A stretch of 64,000 bases of DNA from Pseudomonas sp. S31 (GTDB lineage: Bacteria > Pseudomonadota > Gammaproteobacteria > Pseudomonadales > Pseudomonadaceae). The stretch lies in the NCBI RefSeq assembly GCF_016648105.1, contig NZ_JACVVE010000010.1, forward strand, positions 1 through 64,000, written 5' to 3'. The notes beneath the pieces were generated by a model that was given only the letters and a program-made list of their open reading frames with translations, had not been told where the DNA came from and ran no database searches. Made by a program: the position numbers and the translations under genes. Below, one piece after another: positions 9,545-19,525 of the stretch (within the stretch, counting starts at the first letter, position 1; each line of letters starts with the position of its first letter).

Positions 9545-9560
9545 TTTACGTAAACGTTAA
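9545..9560. promoter_or_regulatory. Candidate LiuR box 2
   Basis: TTTACGTAAACGTTAA is a near-copy of the first box, exactly 50 bp downstream of it and about 65 bp before the ligase start codon. Box 1 probably serves liuA and box 2 the ligase, allowing coordinated induction of both transcripts. Confidence 0.72.
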
Positions 9561-9624
9561 TCTGCGCCAGAGTATCCCCACCCGCTTCAGCCCGTGCCCA
9601 GAACAAACACAAGAAGGGACACCC

Positions 9625-11307
9625 ATGAGTCAACCAAGCTATACCCGCGGCCGCCAGGACCAGCCGCTGCTGAGCCTGACCATCGGCCAGGCATTCGATG
9701 CCACCGTCGCCCGCCACCCTGATGGCGAAGCGTTGGTGTCGCGTCACCAGGGCCTGCGCTACAACTGGCGGCAACTGGCCGAACAGGTCGACCTGCATGC
9801 GCGGGCGTTGATGGCCCTGGGCGTCGAGCGTGGCGACCGGGTCGGGATCTGGTCGCCCAACTGTGCTCAGTGGTGCATCCTGCAACTGGCCACGGCGAAG
9901 GTCGGTGCGGTCCTGGTCAACATCAACCCAGCCTATCGCGTAGCCGAACTCGAGTACGCGCTGCGCCAGTCCGGCTGCCGCTGGCTGGTGTGCGCCGATG
10001 CCTTCAAGACCTCCGACTACCACGCCATGGTCCAGGCCCTGGTGCCGGAACTGGCCGCTGCAGCGTTGGGCGCGCTGGCCTGCGAGGCACTGCCCGAGCT
10101 ACGCGGGGTCATCAGCCTGGCCGACTGCCCGCCGCCTGGGTTCCTGGCGTGGCAGGCGCTCGCCGCACGGGCAGAAGGCACCAGCACCGAGTCTTACCAG
10201 GCCCGTCAACAGGGGCTGCACTGCGAGCAGCCGGTGAACATCCAGTACACCTCCGGCACCACCGGTGCGCCCAAGGGCGCCACGCTGAGCCACTACAACA
10301 TCCTCAACAACGGGTTCATGGTCGGCCAGAGCCTGGGCCTGAGCAGCGCCGACCGCATGGTGATCCCGGTACCGCTGTACCACTGCTTCGGCATGGTCAT
10401 GGCCAACCTCGGCTGCATCACCCACGGCAGCACCATGATCTACCCCAACGATGCCTTCGACGCTGAGCTGACCTTGCGCGCCGTGGCCGAAGAGCGTGCC
10501 AGCATCCTCTATGGCGTGCCCACCATGTTCATCGCCATGCTCGACCATCCGTCACGCAATGGCCTGGACCTGTCGACCCTGCGCAGCGGCATCATGGCCG
10601 GCGCCACCTGCCCGATCGAGGTCATGCGCCGGGTCATCGACCAGATGCACATGGCCGAGGTACAGATTGCCTATGGCATGACCGAAACCAGCCCGGTCTC
10701 GCTGCAGACCGGCCCCGACGATGAACTGGAACTGCGTGTGACCACCGTCGGCAGGACCCACCCGCAGTTGGAGACCCAATTGCTGGATGGCGAAGGGCGC
10801 GTGGTCGCGCGTGGCGAGATCGGCGAGCTGTGCACCCGCGGCTACAGCGTGATGCTCGGCTACTGGGACAACCCGCAGGCCACGGCCGAGGCCATCGACG
10901 CCGATGGCTGGATGCATTCCGGTGACCTGGCGGTGATGGACGAGCAGGGTTACGTGCGCATCGTCGGGCGCAACAAGGACATGATCATCCGCGGCGGTGA
11001 GAACATCTATCCGCGCGAGCTGGAGGAGTTCTTCTACACCCACCCGGCAGTGGCCGATGCCCAGGTGATCGGCATTCCTTGCCAGCGCTATGGCGAAGAA
11101 GTGGTTGCCTGGATCAAGCTGCATCCCGGTCACAGCGCCACCGTGGAAGAGCTGCAAGGGTGGTGCAAGGCGCGCATCGCCCACTTCAAGGTGCCCCGGC
11201 ATTTCCGCTTCGTCGACGAGTTCCCGATGACGGTCACCGGCAAGGTGCAGAAATTCCGCATGCGCGAGATCAGCGTGGCGGAGCTGGTGGCTTCGCCTGT
11301 TGGATGA
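9625..11307 (+). CDS. AMP-binding acyl-CoA synthetase (fatty-acid/short-branched acid CoA ligase)
   Basis: This is a 560-residue member of the adenylate-forming ligase family. The phosphate-binding loop YTSGTTGAPKGA is near 210, the YGMTETSP motif near 350, the GDLAVMD motif near 433, and the C-terminal PMTVTGKVQKFRMRE holds the catalytic lysine. It activates a carboxylic acid to its CoA thioester with ATP. Medium- or long-chain acids are usual for this subfamily, but the shared upstream region with the leucine operon and the LiuR-like boxes suggest a branched substrate such as isovalerate. ATG 9625 follows AAGAAGGGA. It ends before a strong REP-like hairpin that may terminate it. Confidence 0.88.
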   Translation: MSQPSYTRGRQDQPLLSLTIGQAFDATVARHPDGEALVSRHQGLRYNWRQLAEQVDLHARALMALGVERGDRVGIWSPNCAQWCILQLATAKVGAVLVNINPAYRVAELEYALRQSGCRWLVCADAFKTSDYHAMVQALVPELAAAALGALACEALPELRGVISLADCPPPGFLAWQALAARAEGTSTESYQARQQGLHCEQPVNIQYTSGTTGAPKGATLSHYNILNNGFMVGQSLGLSSADRMVIPVPLYHCFGMVMANLGCITHGSTMIYPNDAFDAELTLRAVAEERASILYGVPTMFIAMLDHPSRNGLDLSTLRSGIMAGATCPIEVMRRVIDQMHMAEVQIAYGMTETSPVSLQTGPDDELELRVTTVGRTHPQLETQLLDGEGRVVARGEIGELCTRGYSVMLGYWDNPQATAEAIDADGWMHSGDLAVMDEQGYVRIVGRNKDMIIRGGENIYPRELEEFFYTHPAVADAQVIGIPCQRYGEEVVAWIKLHPGHSATVEELQGWCKARIAHFKVPRHFRFVDEFPMTVTGKVQKFRMREISVAELVASPVG

Positions 11308-11317
11308 TGGATTGATG

Positions 11318-11393
11318 TGCGGGCCTATTCGCGGGTAAACCCGCTCCTACACGGCCTCCTGTAGGAGCGGGTTTACCCGCGAATAGGCCCGCA
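11318..11393. repeat. REP-like inverted pair, near-continuous hairpin
   Basis: Two 33-bp arms (11318-11350 and 11361-11393) are perfect reverse complements separated by only 10 bp, built on the GTAGGAGCGGG core. It lies between the converging ligase gene and the small proline-rich gene, so the very strong hairpin could serve as a bidirectional transcript end. Confidence 0.88.
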
Positions 11394-11422
11394 CAACCTC
11401 CAACGCCAACCTTGGCTATCCT

Positions 11423-11584
11423 CTATGCCTTCACCGGTGGTTCATCGCTCGGCGGGTCGCCAACCGTCGGCGGCACGGTCGGCTTGATCGGCAGCTCGTC
11501 CGGGTCTTCCTCCGGCACGGGTGGCGGCAGGCTCGGGTCGTCGATGTTGGGGTCGGGTGTCTCCGGTGGAATGGGAATGTTCAT
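11423..11584 (-). CDS. Small acidic proline-rich hypothetical protein, 53 aa
   Basis: The product begins MNIPIPPETPDPNID and is made almost entirely of proline and acidic residues (PPPVPEEDPDELPIKP), so it is likely disordered. ATG 11584 is preceded by GAGGTCAGG; a longer frame upstream to 11647 has no better signal. Function is unknown. It sits alone between the acyl-CoA ligase and the divergent glgE. Coding status is supported by the ribosome-binding site and the consistent, non-random composition. Confidence 0.6.
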   Translation of the reverse strand: MNIPIPPETPDPNIDDPSLPPPVPEEDPDELPIKPTVPPTVGDPPSDEPPVKA

Positions 11585-11725
11585 GGCCTGACCTCGCAGG
11601 GGTGGATTGAAGAGGTGCTGCAGGCTCTGACTGCTGGCAGTGGCCATTCGCTCAATTTTTTTGAACCCCGTGCGTGTGCCTGGCTCTGAACCCTTACCGC
11701 CACCAGCTTAAGGGAGCATGGTCCG

Positions 11726-13744
11726 ATGTCACGAAACGAGCCCTTCGAAAGCGTGCCCATGGCGAACGACCATCCGCACCAGGCCATCAGCCTGGCTCAG
11801 GCGCTGCTGGCGCCGCGCATCGTGATCGAAGACACCCAGCCCGTGCTCGATGCCGGCACCTTTCCCGCCAAGGCCATCAGCGGCCAGCCGGTCGCGGTCG
11901 CCAGCAAGGTCTACAGCGATGGCCACGATCGCCTGGCGGTGATGCTGCAATGGCGCCAGGCGCACAGTGAGCGCTGGCATTGCGTGCCGATGCAGTCGCC
12001 GGGGAATGACGTATGGTTGGCCGAATTCACCCCGATAGAACTGGGTCCGCACCTGTTCAGCATCGTCGCCTGGATCGACCCGTTCGCCACCTATTGCCAC
12101 GACCTGGAGAAGAAGTACCACGCCGGCGTCGAGCTCAAGCTGGAGCTGGAGGAAGGGCGCCTGATGCTCGGCAAGGGTGTCGAGCTCAGCGAGGGCGTGC
12201 TGCGCGATGAGCTGGCCGCCTTGCAGCAGCGCCTGATGACCTTGTCCGCCGACGACCAGGTGGCGCTGTTGCTCAGCCGCGACACCACGCGGCTGATGGC
12301 CGAGGCCGAGCATCGCAGCTACCTGACCCGCAGCCCGGAGTTTGCCCTGGACGTCGACCGCCCGGCCGCGCAGTTCGCCAGCTGGTACGAGCTGTTTCCC
12401 CGCTCGATCACCGACAGCGCCGAGCGCCACGGCACGTTCAACGACGTGCACGAACGCCTGCCGATGATCCGCGACATGGGCTTCGACGTGCTGTATTTCC
12501 CGCCCATCCACCCCATCGGCAGCCAGCACCGCAAGGGCCGCAACAATGCCTTGCAGGCCGAGCCGGGCGACCCCGGCAGCCCCTACGCGATCGGCAGCCC
12601 CGAGGGCGGCCACGAGGCCATTCACCCGCAGCTGGGCAGCCGCGAGGACTTTCGTCGGCTGGTGGCCGCTGCCGCCGAGCATGGCCTGGAGATCGCCCTG
12701 GACTTCGCCATCCAGTGCTCGCAAGACCACCCCTGGCTCAAGGAACACCCCGGTTGGTTCAGTTGGCGCCCGGATGGCACCATCCGCTACGCCGAGAACC
12801 CGCCCAAGAAGTACCAGGACATCGTCAACGTCGATTTCTACGCGCCCGACGCCGTGCCCTCGTTGTGGCTGGCTTTGCGCGATGTGGTGGTCGGCTGGGT
12901 CCGGGAGGGGGTCAAGACCTTCCGCGTCGACAACCCGCACACCAAGCCGCTGCCGTTTTGGCAATGGCTGATCGCCAATGTGCGCAGCCAGCACCCGGAG
13001 GTGATCTTCCTCGCCGAGGCGTTCACCAAGCCGGCGATGATGGCGCGCCTGGGCAAGGTCGGTTATGCCCAGAGCTACACCTACTTCACCTGGCGCAACC
13101 ACAAGCAGGAGCTGCGCGAGTATTTCGAGCAGCTCAACCAGCCGCCGTGGAGCCAATGCTACCGGCCCAACTTCTTCGTCAACACGCCCGACATCAACCC
13201 GTACTTCCTGCACGACTCGGGCCGCGCCGGCTTTCTCATCCGTGCCGCCCTGGCGACCATGGGCTCAGGCCTGTGGGGCATGTATTCGGGTTTCGAGCTG
13301 TGCGAAAGTGCAGCGCTGCCGGGCAAGGAGGAATACCTGGATTCGGAGAAGTACCAGATCCGCCCCCGGGACTTCACCCAGCCGGGCAACATCATTGCCG
13401 AGATCGCCCAGCTCAACCGTATCCGCCGGCAGAACCCCGCGTTGCAGACGCACCTGGGCGTGGCGTTCTTCAACTGCTGGAACGACAACATCCTGTACTT
13501 CGCCAAGCGCACCGCCAAGCGCGACAACTACATCCTGGTAGCCATCAGCCTGGACCCGCACAACGTGCAGGAAGCCCACTTCGAGTTGCCGCTGTGGGAA
13601 CTGGGGCTGGGCGACGATGCCGAAACCCATGGCGAGGACCTGATGAACGGCCACCGTTGGTCGTGGTATGGCAAGACCCAATGGATGCGCATCGACCCTG
13701 GACACCTGCCGTTCGGCATCTGGCGCATCGAAAAGGCCCATTGA
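11726..13744 (+). CDS. glgE: Alpha-1,4-glucan:maltose-1-phosphate maltosyltransferase
   Basis: The 672-residue protein is a GH13_3 enzyme. An all-beta and helical N-terminal part carries EFTPIELGPHLFSIVAWIDP; the catalytic barrel holds YFPPIHPIGSQHRKGRNN, FRVDNPHTKPLPFW with the nucleophile aspartate near 402, and VIFLAEAFTKP with the acid/base glutamate near 431. It transfers maltosyl units from alpha-maltose 1-phosphate to the non-reducing end of alpha-1,4-glucan. TreS-Mak, encoded next, makes that donor, and GlgB then branches the chain. ATG 11726 follows AGGGAG at a normal spacing. A REP-like pair separates it from treS, which may allow unequal expression. Confidence 0.95.
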   Translation: MSRNEPFESVPMANDHPHQAISLAQALLAPRIVIEDTQPVLDAGTFPAKAISGQPVAVASKVYSDGHDRLAVMLQWRQAHSERWHCVPMQSPGNDVWLAEFTPIELGPHLFSIVAWIDPFATYCHDLEKKYHAGVELKLELEEGRLMLGKGVELSEGVLRDELAALQQRLMTLSADDQVALLLSRDTTRLMAEAEHRSYLTRSPEFALDVDRPAAQFASWYELFPRSITDSAERHGTFNDVHERLPMIRDMGFDVLYFPPIHPIGSQHRKGRNNALQAEPGDPGSPYAIGSPEGGHEAIHPQLGSREDFRRLVAAAAEHGLEIALDFAIQCSQDHPWLKEHPGWFSWRPDGTIRYAENPPKKYQDIVNVDFYAPDAVPSLWLALRDVVVGWVREGVKTFRVDNPHTKPLPFWQWLIANVRSQHPEVIFLAEAFTKPAMMARLGKVGYAQSYTYFTWRNHKQELREYFEQLNQPPWSQCYRPNFFVNTPDINPYFLHDSGRAGFLIRAALATMGSGLWGMYSGFELCESAALPGKEEYLDSEKYQIRPRDFTQPGNIIAEIAQLNRIRRQNPALQTHLGVAFFNCWNDNILYFAKRTAKRDNYILVAISLDPHNVQEAHFELPLWELGLGDDAETHGEDLMNGHRWSWYGKTQWMRIDPGHLPFGIWRIEKAH

Positions 13745-13759
13745 TGGTAGAGCGCTGGC

Positions 13760-13848
13760 CCTGTAGGAGCGGGTTCACCCGCGAAGAAGGCAACGCGGTG
13801 AATGGCACCGGCTTTGCCGGTGTTCGCGGGTGAGCCCGCTCCTACAGG
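13760..13848. repeat. REP-like inverted pair
   Basis: Two 26-bp arms (13760-13785 and 13823-13848) carry the CTGTAGGAGCGGGTTCACCC core and are reverse complements with one mismatch. It lies between glgE and treS on the same strand, where a hairpin could stabilise the upstream mRNA or attenuate read-through. Confidence 0.85.
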
Positions 13849-13891
13849 GGCGTCGTCGTCGATGCGAACTCGAATTTGAAAGGAGTCACCC

Positions 13892-16800
13892 ATGGCCAAG
13901 CGTTCACGCCCTGCAGCTTTCATCGACGACCCGCTGTGGTACAAGGACGCCGTCATCTACCAGCTGCACGTCAAGTCGTTCTTCGATGCCAACAATGACG
14001 GCATCGGCGACTTCGCCGGCCTGATCGGCAAGCTCGACTACATCGCCGAGCTGGGCGTCAACACCCTCTGGCTGCTGCCGTTCTACCCCTCGCCACGGCG
14101 CGACGATGGCTATGACATTGCCGGGTACAAGGCCGTGCATCCAGACTACGGCAGCATGGCCGATGCCCGTCGTTTCATCACCGAAGCGCACAAGCGCGGC
14201 CTGCGCGTGATCACCGAGCTGGTCATCAACCACACGTCCGACCAGCACCCCTGGTTCCAGCGTGCCCGTCATGCCAAGCGCGGCAGCAAGGCCCGCAGCT
14301 TCTACGTGTGGTCGGACGATGACCAGCACTACGATGGCACGCGGATCATCTTCCTCGACACCGAGAAGTCCAACTGGACCTGGGACCCGGTGGCCGGCCA
14401 GTACTTCTGGCACCGCTTCTACTCACATCAGCCGGACCTCAACTTCGACAATCCGCAGGTGCTCAAGGCGGTGATCGGGGTGATGCGCTTCTGGCTCGAC
14501 CTGGGTGTCGACGGCCTGCGCCTGGATGCCATCCCGTACCTGATCGAGCGCGACGGCACTAATAACGAGAACCTCCCCGAGACCCACCAGGTGCTCAAGG
14601 CGATCCGCGCCGAGATCGACGCCAACTACCCCGACCGCATGCTCCTGGCCGAGGCCAACCAATGGCCCGAGGACACCCGGCCGTACTTCGGCGAAGGCGA
14701 GGGCGACGAATGCCACATGGCCTTCCACTTCCCGTTGATGCCGCGCATGTACATGGCCCTGGCCATGGAAGATCGCTTCCCGATCACCGACATCCTGCGC
14801 CAGACGCCTGAGATTCCCGCCAATTGCCAGTGGGCGATCTTCCTGCGCAACCACGATGAGCTGACCCTGGAAATGGTCACCGACCGGGAACGCGACTACC
14901 TGTGGAACTACTACGCAGAGGATCGCCGCGCGCGCATCAACCTGGGCATCCGCCGGCGCCTGGCCCCGCTGCTGCAACGCGATCGCCGGCGCATCGAACT
15001 GCTGACCAGCCTGCTGCTGTCGATGCCGGGCACGCCGACCCTGTACTACGGCGACGAACTGGGCATGGGCGACAACATCTACCTGGGTGATCGCGATGGC
15101 GTGCGCACGCCGATGCAATGGTCGCCCGACCGCAACGGCGGCTTCTCCCGCGCCGACCCGCAGCGTCTGGTGCTGCCGCCGATCATGGACCCGTTGTACG
15201 GCTACCAGACGGTCAACGTCGAGGCCCAATCCCACGACCCGCATTCGCTGCTCAACTGGAACCGTCGCCTGCTGGCGGTGCGCAATCAGCAGAAGGCGTT
15301 TGGCCGCGGCAGCCTGCGCCTGCTGACCCCGAGCAACCGGCGCATCCTGGCCTACATCCGCGAGTACACCGGCGCAGATGGCAATACCGAGGTGATCCTG
15401 TGCGTGGCCAACGTGTCGCGCGCCGCCCAGGCCGCCGAACTGGACCTTTCGCCGTACGCCGACCAGGTGCCGGTGGAGATGCTCGGCGGCAGTGCCTTCC
15501 CGCCGATTGGCCAACTGCCGTTCCTGCTGACCCTGCCACCTTATGGCTTCTACTGGTTCCTGCTGGCGAGCCACGATCGCATGCCCAGCTGGCACACCCC
15601 GCCCACGGAGGGCCTGCCCGAATTGACTACCCTCGTGCTGCGCAAACGTATGGAAGAGCTGCTCGAATCGCCTTCGCGCGACACCTTGCAGCAGACCATC
15701 CTGCCGCAATACCTGCCCAAGCGCCGCTGGTTCGCCGGCAAGGAGGGGCCCATCGATCAGGTGCGCCTGAGCTATGGCGTGCGCTTCGACACCGCCACGA
15801 CACCCGTGCTGATTGGCGAACTGCAGGTGCTCAGCGAGGGCACGGCCAGCCAGTACCTGCTGCCGTTCGGCCTGCTCGCCGAAGAACAGATCAATAGCGC
15901 GCTGCCTCAGCAACTGGCCTTGGCGCGAGTACGCCGCGGTCGCCAGGTGGGCTTGATCACCGATGCCTTCGTCCTCGAACCGTTCATCCGCGCCGTGTTG
16001 GCAGCCTGCCAGAAGGGCCTGCAGCGCAGCTGCGGCGACGGCCTGGGCACGATGCATTTCCACAGCAACGAGGCGCTGGCGGGGATCGAGCTGGATGAGC
16101 AGAGCGACGTGCGCTATCTCAGCGCCGAGCAGTCCAACAGCTCGGTGGTGATCGGCGATCGGGTGGTGCTCAAGCTGATCCGTCGGGTCAATCCGGGCAT
16201 CCACCCCGAACTGGAAATGAGCGCGTACCTGACCGCCGCAGGTTTTGCCAACATCTCGCCGCTGCTGGCCTGGGTCAGCCGCGAAGACGCCCAGGGCACG
16301 CCGCACCTGCTGATGATCGCCCAAGGCTACCTGAACAACCAGGGCGATGCCTGGGCCTGGACCCAGAACACCCTGGAACGTGCCATTCGCGATGAAATGG
16401 AACCCGCCAGCGCCGAGCCCGAGGCGCATACCAACGCCCTGGCCGAACTGGCAGGCTTCGCCGCGTTGCTCGGCCAGCGTCTGGGCGAAATGCACTTGCT
16501 GCTGGCTGCGCCGACCGAGGACCCGGCGTTTGCGCCGCGTATCAGCGATGCCGATGACAGCGTACGCTGGAGCCAGCAGATTGGCGCCGAACTCGGCCAT
16601 GCCCTCGATTTGCTGGTGCAGCATCGCGAGGGGCTCGACAGCGACAGCCAAGCCCTGGTCGACGATCTGCAACAGCAGCGCGAAGGCCTGGCCGCGCATG
16701 TCCAGAGCCTCGCCGAACAGGCCCAGGGCGGCCTGCTGATGCGGGTGCATGGCGACTTGCACCTGGGCCAGGTGCTGGTGGTGCAAGGTGACGCCTACCT

Positions 16801-17209
16801 GATCGATTTCGAGGGCGAACCTTCGCGCCCGCTGGACGAGCGCCGGGCGATGCACAGCCCCTACAAGGACGTCAGCGGTGTGCTGCGATCCTTCGACTAT
16901 GCTGCTGCCATGGTCCTGCGCAGTGCCTCGGCAAGCGACCTGTCCGACCCCGCGCGCCAAGCCCGGCAGCGGGTGGCGCGCCAGTACCTGCACCAGGCGC
17001 GGCATGCCTTCGTCGAAGCCTATGGGCTGGCTACCGCAGCCTTGCCGCATGCCTGGCAACAGGCCGAAGGGGAGCGCGCAGCACTGGAGTTGTTCTGCCT
17101 GGAAAAAGCAGCCTACGAAATCACTTACGAAGCCGAAAACCGTCCAAGCTGGCTGGCCGTGCCCTTGCATGGCCTGCATGGACTGATCAGTACCTGGGGA
17201 GAGTCATAG
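13892..17209 (+). CDS. treS: Trehalose synthase fused to maltokinase (TreS-Mak)
   Basis: The 1105-residue protein is two enzymes in one chain. Residues about 10-550 form the GH13 trehalose synthase, with GLRLDAIPYL (nucleophile near 212), LLAEANQWPED (glutamate near 253) and FLRNHDELTLEM near 320. Residues about 590-1100 form a maltokinase, with an APH-like catalytic loop VHGDLHLGQVLV near 952 followed by IDFEGEPSRPLDERR. The first half interconverts trehalose and maltose; the second phosphorylates maltose with ATP to maltose 1-phosphate for GlgE. Fusion of the two is common in pseudomonads and forces flux to the phosphate. ATG 13892 follows AAAGGAG, and the stop codon abuts glgB. Confidence 0.95.
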   Translation: MAKRSRPAAFIDDPLWYKDAVIYQLHVKSFFDANNDGIGDFAGLIGKLDYIAELGVNTLWLLPFYPSPRRDDGYDIAGYKAVHPDYGSMADARRFITEAHKRGLRVITELVINHTSDQHPWFQRARHAKRGSKARSFYVWSDDDQHYDGTRIIFLDTEKSNWTWDPVAGQYFWHRFYSHQPDLNFDNPQVLKAVIGVMRFWLDLGVDGLRLDAIPYLIERDGTNNENLPETHQVLKAIRAEIDANYPDRMLLAEANQWPEDTRPYFGEGEGDECHMAFHFPLMPRMYMALAMEDRFPITDILRQTPEIPANCQWAIFLRNHDELTLEMVTDRERDYLWNYYAEDRRARINLGIRRRLAPLLQRDRRRIELLTSLLLSMPGTPTLYYGDELGMGDNIYLGDRDGVRTPMQWSPDRNGGFSRADPQRLVLPPIMDPLYGYQTVNVEAQSHDPHSLLNWNRRLLAVRNQQKAFGRGSLRLLTPSNRRILAYIREYTGADGNTEVILCVANVSRAAQAAELDLSPYADQVPVEMLGGSAFPPIGQLPFLLTLPPYGFYWFLLASHDRMPSWHTPPTEGLPELTTLVLRKRMEELLESPSRDTLQQTILPQYLPKRRWFAGKEGPIDQVRLSYGVRFDTATTPVLIGELQVLSEGTASQYLLPFGLLAEEQINSALPQQLALARVRRGRQVGLITDAFVLEPFIRAVLAACQKGLQRSCGDGLGTMHFHSNEALAGIELDEQSDVRYLSAEQSNSSVVIGDRVVLKLIRRVNPGIHPELEMSAYLTAAGFANISPLLAWVSREDAQGTPHLLMIAQGYLNNQGDAWAWTQNTLERAIRDEMEPASAEPEAHTNALAELAGFAALLGQRLGEMHLLLAAPTEDPAFAPRISDADDSVRWSQQIGAELGHALDLLVQHREGLDSDSQALVDDLQQQREGLAAHVQSLAEQAQGGLLMRVHGDLHLGQVLVVQGDAYLIDFEGEPSRPLDERRAMHSPYKDVSGVLRSFDYAAAMVLRSASASDLSDPARQARQRVARQYLHQARHAFVEAYGLATAALPHAWQQAEGERAALELFCLEKAAYEITYEAENRPSWLAVPLHGLHGLISTWGES

Positions 17210-19420
17210 ATGAACGCAACCATGCGTGACAACGGCGGCCTTCGGCAGCAGGACCTCGATGGCCTGGCCCGCGCCGAGCACGCCGATCCATTCGCGGTGC
17301 TCGGCCCGCACGACGATGGGGCAGGGGGAATGTGGGTACGAGCCTTCCTGCCCAATGCGTTGAGTGTTCGGCTCGTGGCGCGCCACGACGGGCGCATCCT
17401 CGCCGAGATGGAGCAGGGCAAGCTGCCTGGATTGTTCACCGCACACTTGAACGAGGCCCACCCCTATCTGCTGCAGATCGGTTGGGCCGGTGGCGAGCAA
17501 GTGACCGAAGACCCCTACAGCTTTGGCCCGCAACTGGGCGACATGGACCTGTACCTGTTCGCCGAGGGCAACCACCGCGACCTGTCCGGGCGCTTTGGCG
17601 CGCAGCTGATGGACGTCGACGGCATCGCCGGGGTGTGCTTCTCAGTGTGGGCGCCGAATGCCCGGCGGGTGTCGGTGGTGGGCGATTTCAACAACTGGGA
17701 CGGCCGCCGCCACCCCATGCGCCTGCGCCACAGTGCCGGAATCTGGGAGTTGTTCGTGCCGCGCCTGGGCGAGGGCGAGACCTACAAGTTCGAGGTGCTG
17801 GGCCAGGAGGGGGTGTTGCCGCTCAAGGCCGACCCGCTGGCCCGCGCCACCGAGTTGCCGCCGAGTACCGCTTCCAAGGTAGCCCCGGCGTTGAACCACC
17901 CCTGGAGCGATCACGACTGGATGGCCCAGCGTGCCCAGCGCCATGCCTACAGCGCCCCGCTGTCGATCTACGAACTGCATCCAGGCTCCTGGCGCTGCGA
18001 AACCGACGATCTGGGCGAGGTCGCGCGCTACTACAACTGGCGCGAGCTGGCCGAGCGGCTGGTGCCCTATGTGCAGGACCTGGGGTTCACCCACATCGAG
18101 CTGCTGCCGATCATGGAGCACCCCTTTGGTGGTTCGTGGGGGTACCAGCCGCTGTCGCTGTTCGCGCCGACCTCACGCTACGGCACTGCGCAAGACTTCG
18201 CCGCCTTCGTCGACGCCTGCCACCAGGGTGGCATCGGCGTGATTCTCGACTGGGTGCCGGCGCATTTCCCCACCGACGAGCATGGCCTGGCGCGCTTCGA
18301 CGGCACGGCGCTCTACGAATACGACAACCCGCTGGAGGGTTTCCACCAGGACTGGAACACGCTGATCTACAACCTCGGGCGCAACGAGGTGCGTGGCTTC
18401 ATGCTGGCCTCGGCACTGCACTGGCTCAAGCACTTCCACATCGACGGCCTGCGCGTCGACGCGGTGGCCTCGATGCTCTATCGCGACTATTCACGCAAGG
18501 CCGGCGAATGGGTACCCAACCGCCATGGCGGGCGGGAGAACCTCGAGGCCATCGACTTCATCCGCCACCTCAACGGGGTGGTGGAACACGAGGCACCGGG
18601 GGCCTTGATCATCGCCGAGGAGTCGACCGCCTGGCCGGGCGTCAGCCAGCCGATCCAGCAGGGCGGGCTGGGCTTTGGCTACAAGTGGAACATGGGCTGG
18701 ATGCATGACACCTTGCACTACATCCAGAACGATCCGGTGCACCGCACCTACCACCACAACGAGATGAGCTTCGGGCTGATCTATGCCTATTCCGAGCACT
18801 TCATCCTGCCGATTTCCCACGACGAGGTGGTGCACGGCAAGCATTCGCTGATCGACAAGATGCCCGGCGACCGCTGGCAGAAGTTCGCCAACCTGCGGGC
18901 CTACCTGGCCTTCATGTGGACCCACCCGGGCAAGAAGCTGCTGTTCATGGGCTGCGAGTTCGGCCAGTGGCGCGAGTGGAACCACGACCAGCAGTTGGAC
19001 TGGTACCTGTTGCAGTACCCCGAGCACCAAGGCGTGCAGCGTCTGGTCGGCGACCTCAACCGCCTGTACCGCGAACTGCCTGCCCTGCACGAGCAGGACT
19101 GCCAGCCCCAGGGCTTCCAGTGGCTGATCGGCGACGACGCGCAGAACAGCGTGTTCGCCTGGCTGCGCTGGAGCAGCAGCGGCGAGCCATTGCTGGTGGT
19201 GGCCAACTTCACCCCGGTGCCGCGCGAGGGGTACCGCATCGGCGTGCCGTTCGGCGAACGTTGGCAGGAGTTGCTCAACAGCGATGCCGAACTGTATGCC
19301 GGGTCGAACGTGGGCAACCTGGGGGTGGTGGAGAGCGAGCAGGTCAGCAGCCATGGGCAGCCGCTGTCGCTGGGTCTCAACCTTCCGCCGCTGGGAGTAT
19401 TGGTGCTGAAGCCGGCCTGA
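17210..19420 (+). CDS. glgB: 1,4-alpha-glucan branching enzyme
   Basis: The 736-residue protein has a CBM48 domain ([20 protein letters not shown] near 145-165) and a GH13 barrel. Visible motifs are [35 protein letters not shown] (nucleophile aspartate near 415), [13 protein letters not shown] (glutamate near 468) and [13 protein letters not shown]. It cuts alpha-1,4 chains and rejoins them as alpha-1,6 branches, here on GlgE product. Its ATG follows the treS stop codon directly, which implies translational coupling. The end of the gene is followed by a REP-like pair that is a plausible transcript end. Confidence 0.96.
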   Translation: MNATMRDNGGLRQQDLDGLARAEHADPFAVLGPHDDGAGGMWVRAFLPNALSVRLVARHDGRILAEMEQGKLPGLFTAHLNEAHPYLLQIGWAGGEQVTEDPYSFGPQLGDMDLYLFAEGNHRDLSGRFGAQLMDVDGIAGVCFSVWAPNARRVSVVGDFNNWDGRRHPMRLRHSAGIWELFVPRLGEGETYKFEVLGQEGVLPLKADPLARATELPPSTASKVAPALNHPWSDHDWMAQRAQRHAYSAPLSIYELHPGSWRCETDDLGEVARYYNWRELAERLVPYVQDLGFTHIELLPIMEHPFGGSWGYQPLSLFAPTSRYGTAQDFAAFVDACHQGGIGVILDWVPAHFPTDEHGLARFDGTALYEYDNPLEGFHQDWNTLIYNLGRNEVRGFMLASALHWLKHFHIDGLRVDAVASMLYRDYSRKAGEWVPNRHGGRENLEAIDFIRHLNGVVEHEAPGALIIAEESTAWPGVSQPIQQGGLGFGYKWNMGWMHDTLHYIQNDPVHRTYHHNEMSFGLIYAYSEHFILPISHDEVVHGKHSLIDKMPGDRWQKFANLRAYLAFMWTHPGKKLLFMGCEFGQWREWNHDQQLDWYLLQYPEHQGVQRLVGDLNRLYRELPALHEQDCQPQGFQWLIGDDAQNSVFAWLRWSSSGEPLLVVANFTPVPREGYRIGVPFGERWQELLNSDAELYAGSNVGNLGVVESEQVSSHGQPLSLGLNLPPLGVLVLKPA

Positions 19421-19466
19421 TCGGTTGGCTGTGCCGGCCTCTTCGCGGCGGTTCGGCGCCTCGATG

Positions 19467-19501
19467 AACCCGCTCCTACACGTTTCATGTAGGAGCGGGT
19501 T
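19467..19501. repeat. REP-like inverted pair (partly decayed)
   Basis: AACCCGCTCCTACA (19467-19480) and TGTAGGAGCGGGTT (19488-19501) are perfect reverse complements around seven bases. The right side continues as a full REP-type core to about 19515, while the left side has diverged. It lies between the converging glgB and autotransporter genes. Confidence 0.8.
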
Positions 19502-19525
19502 TACCCGCGAAGAGGCCAGGCCTGC

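Noticed and set aside
14423..17179. Open frame of 918 codons antisense to treS
   Set aside because: It mirrors the TreS-Mak coding phase and shows only antisense-type composition; there is no ribosome-binding site or motif.
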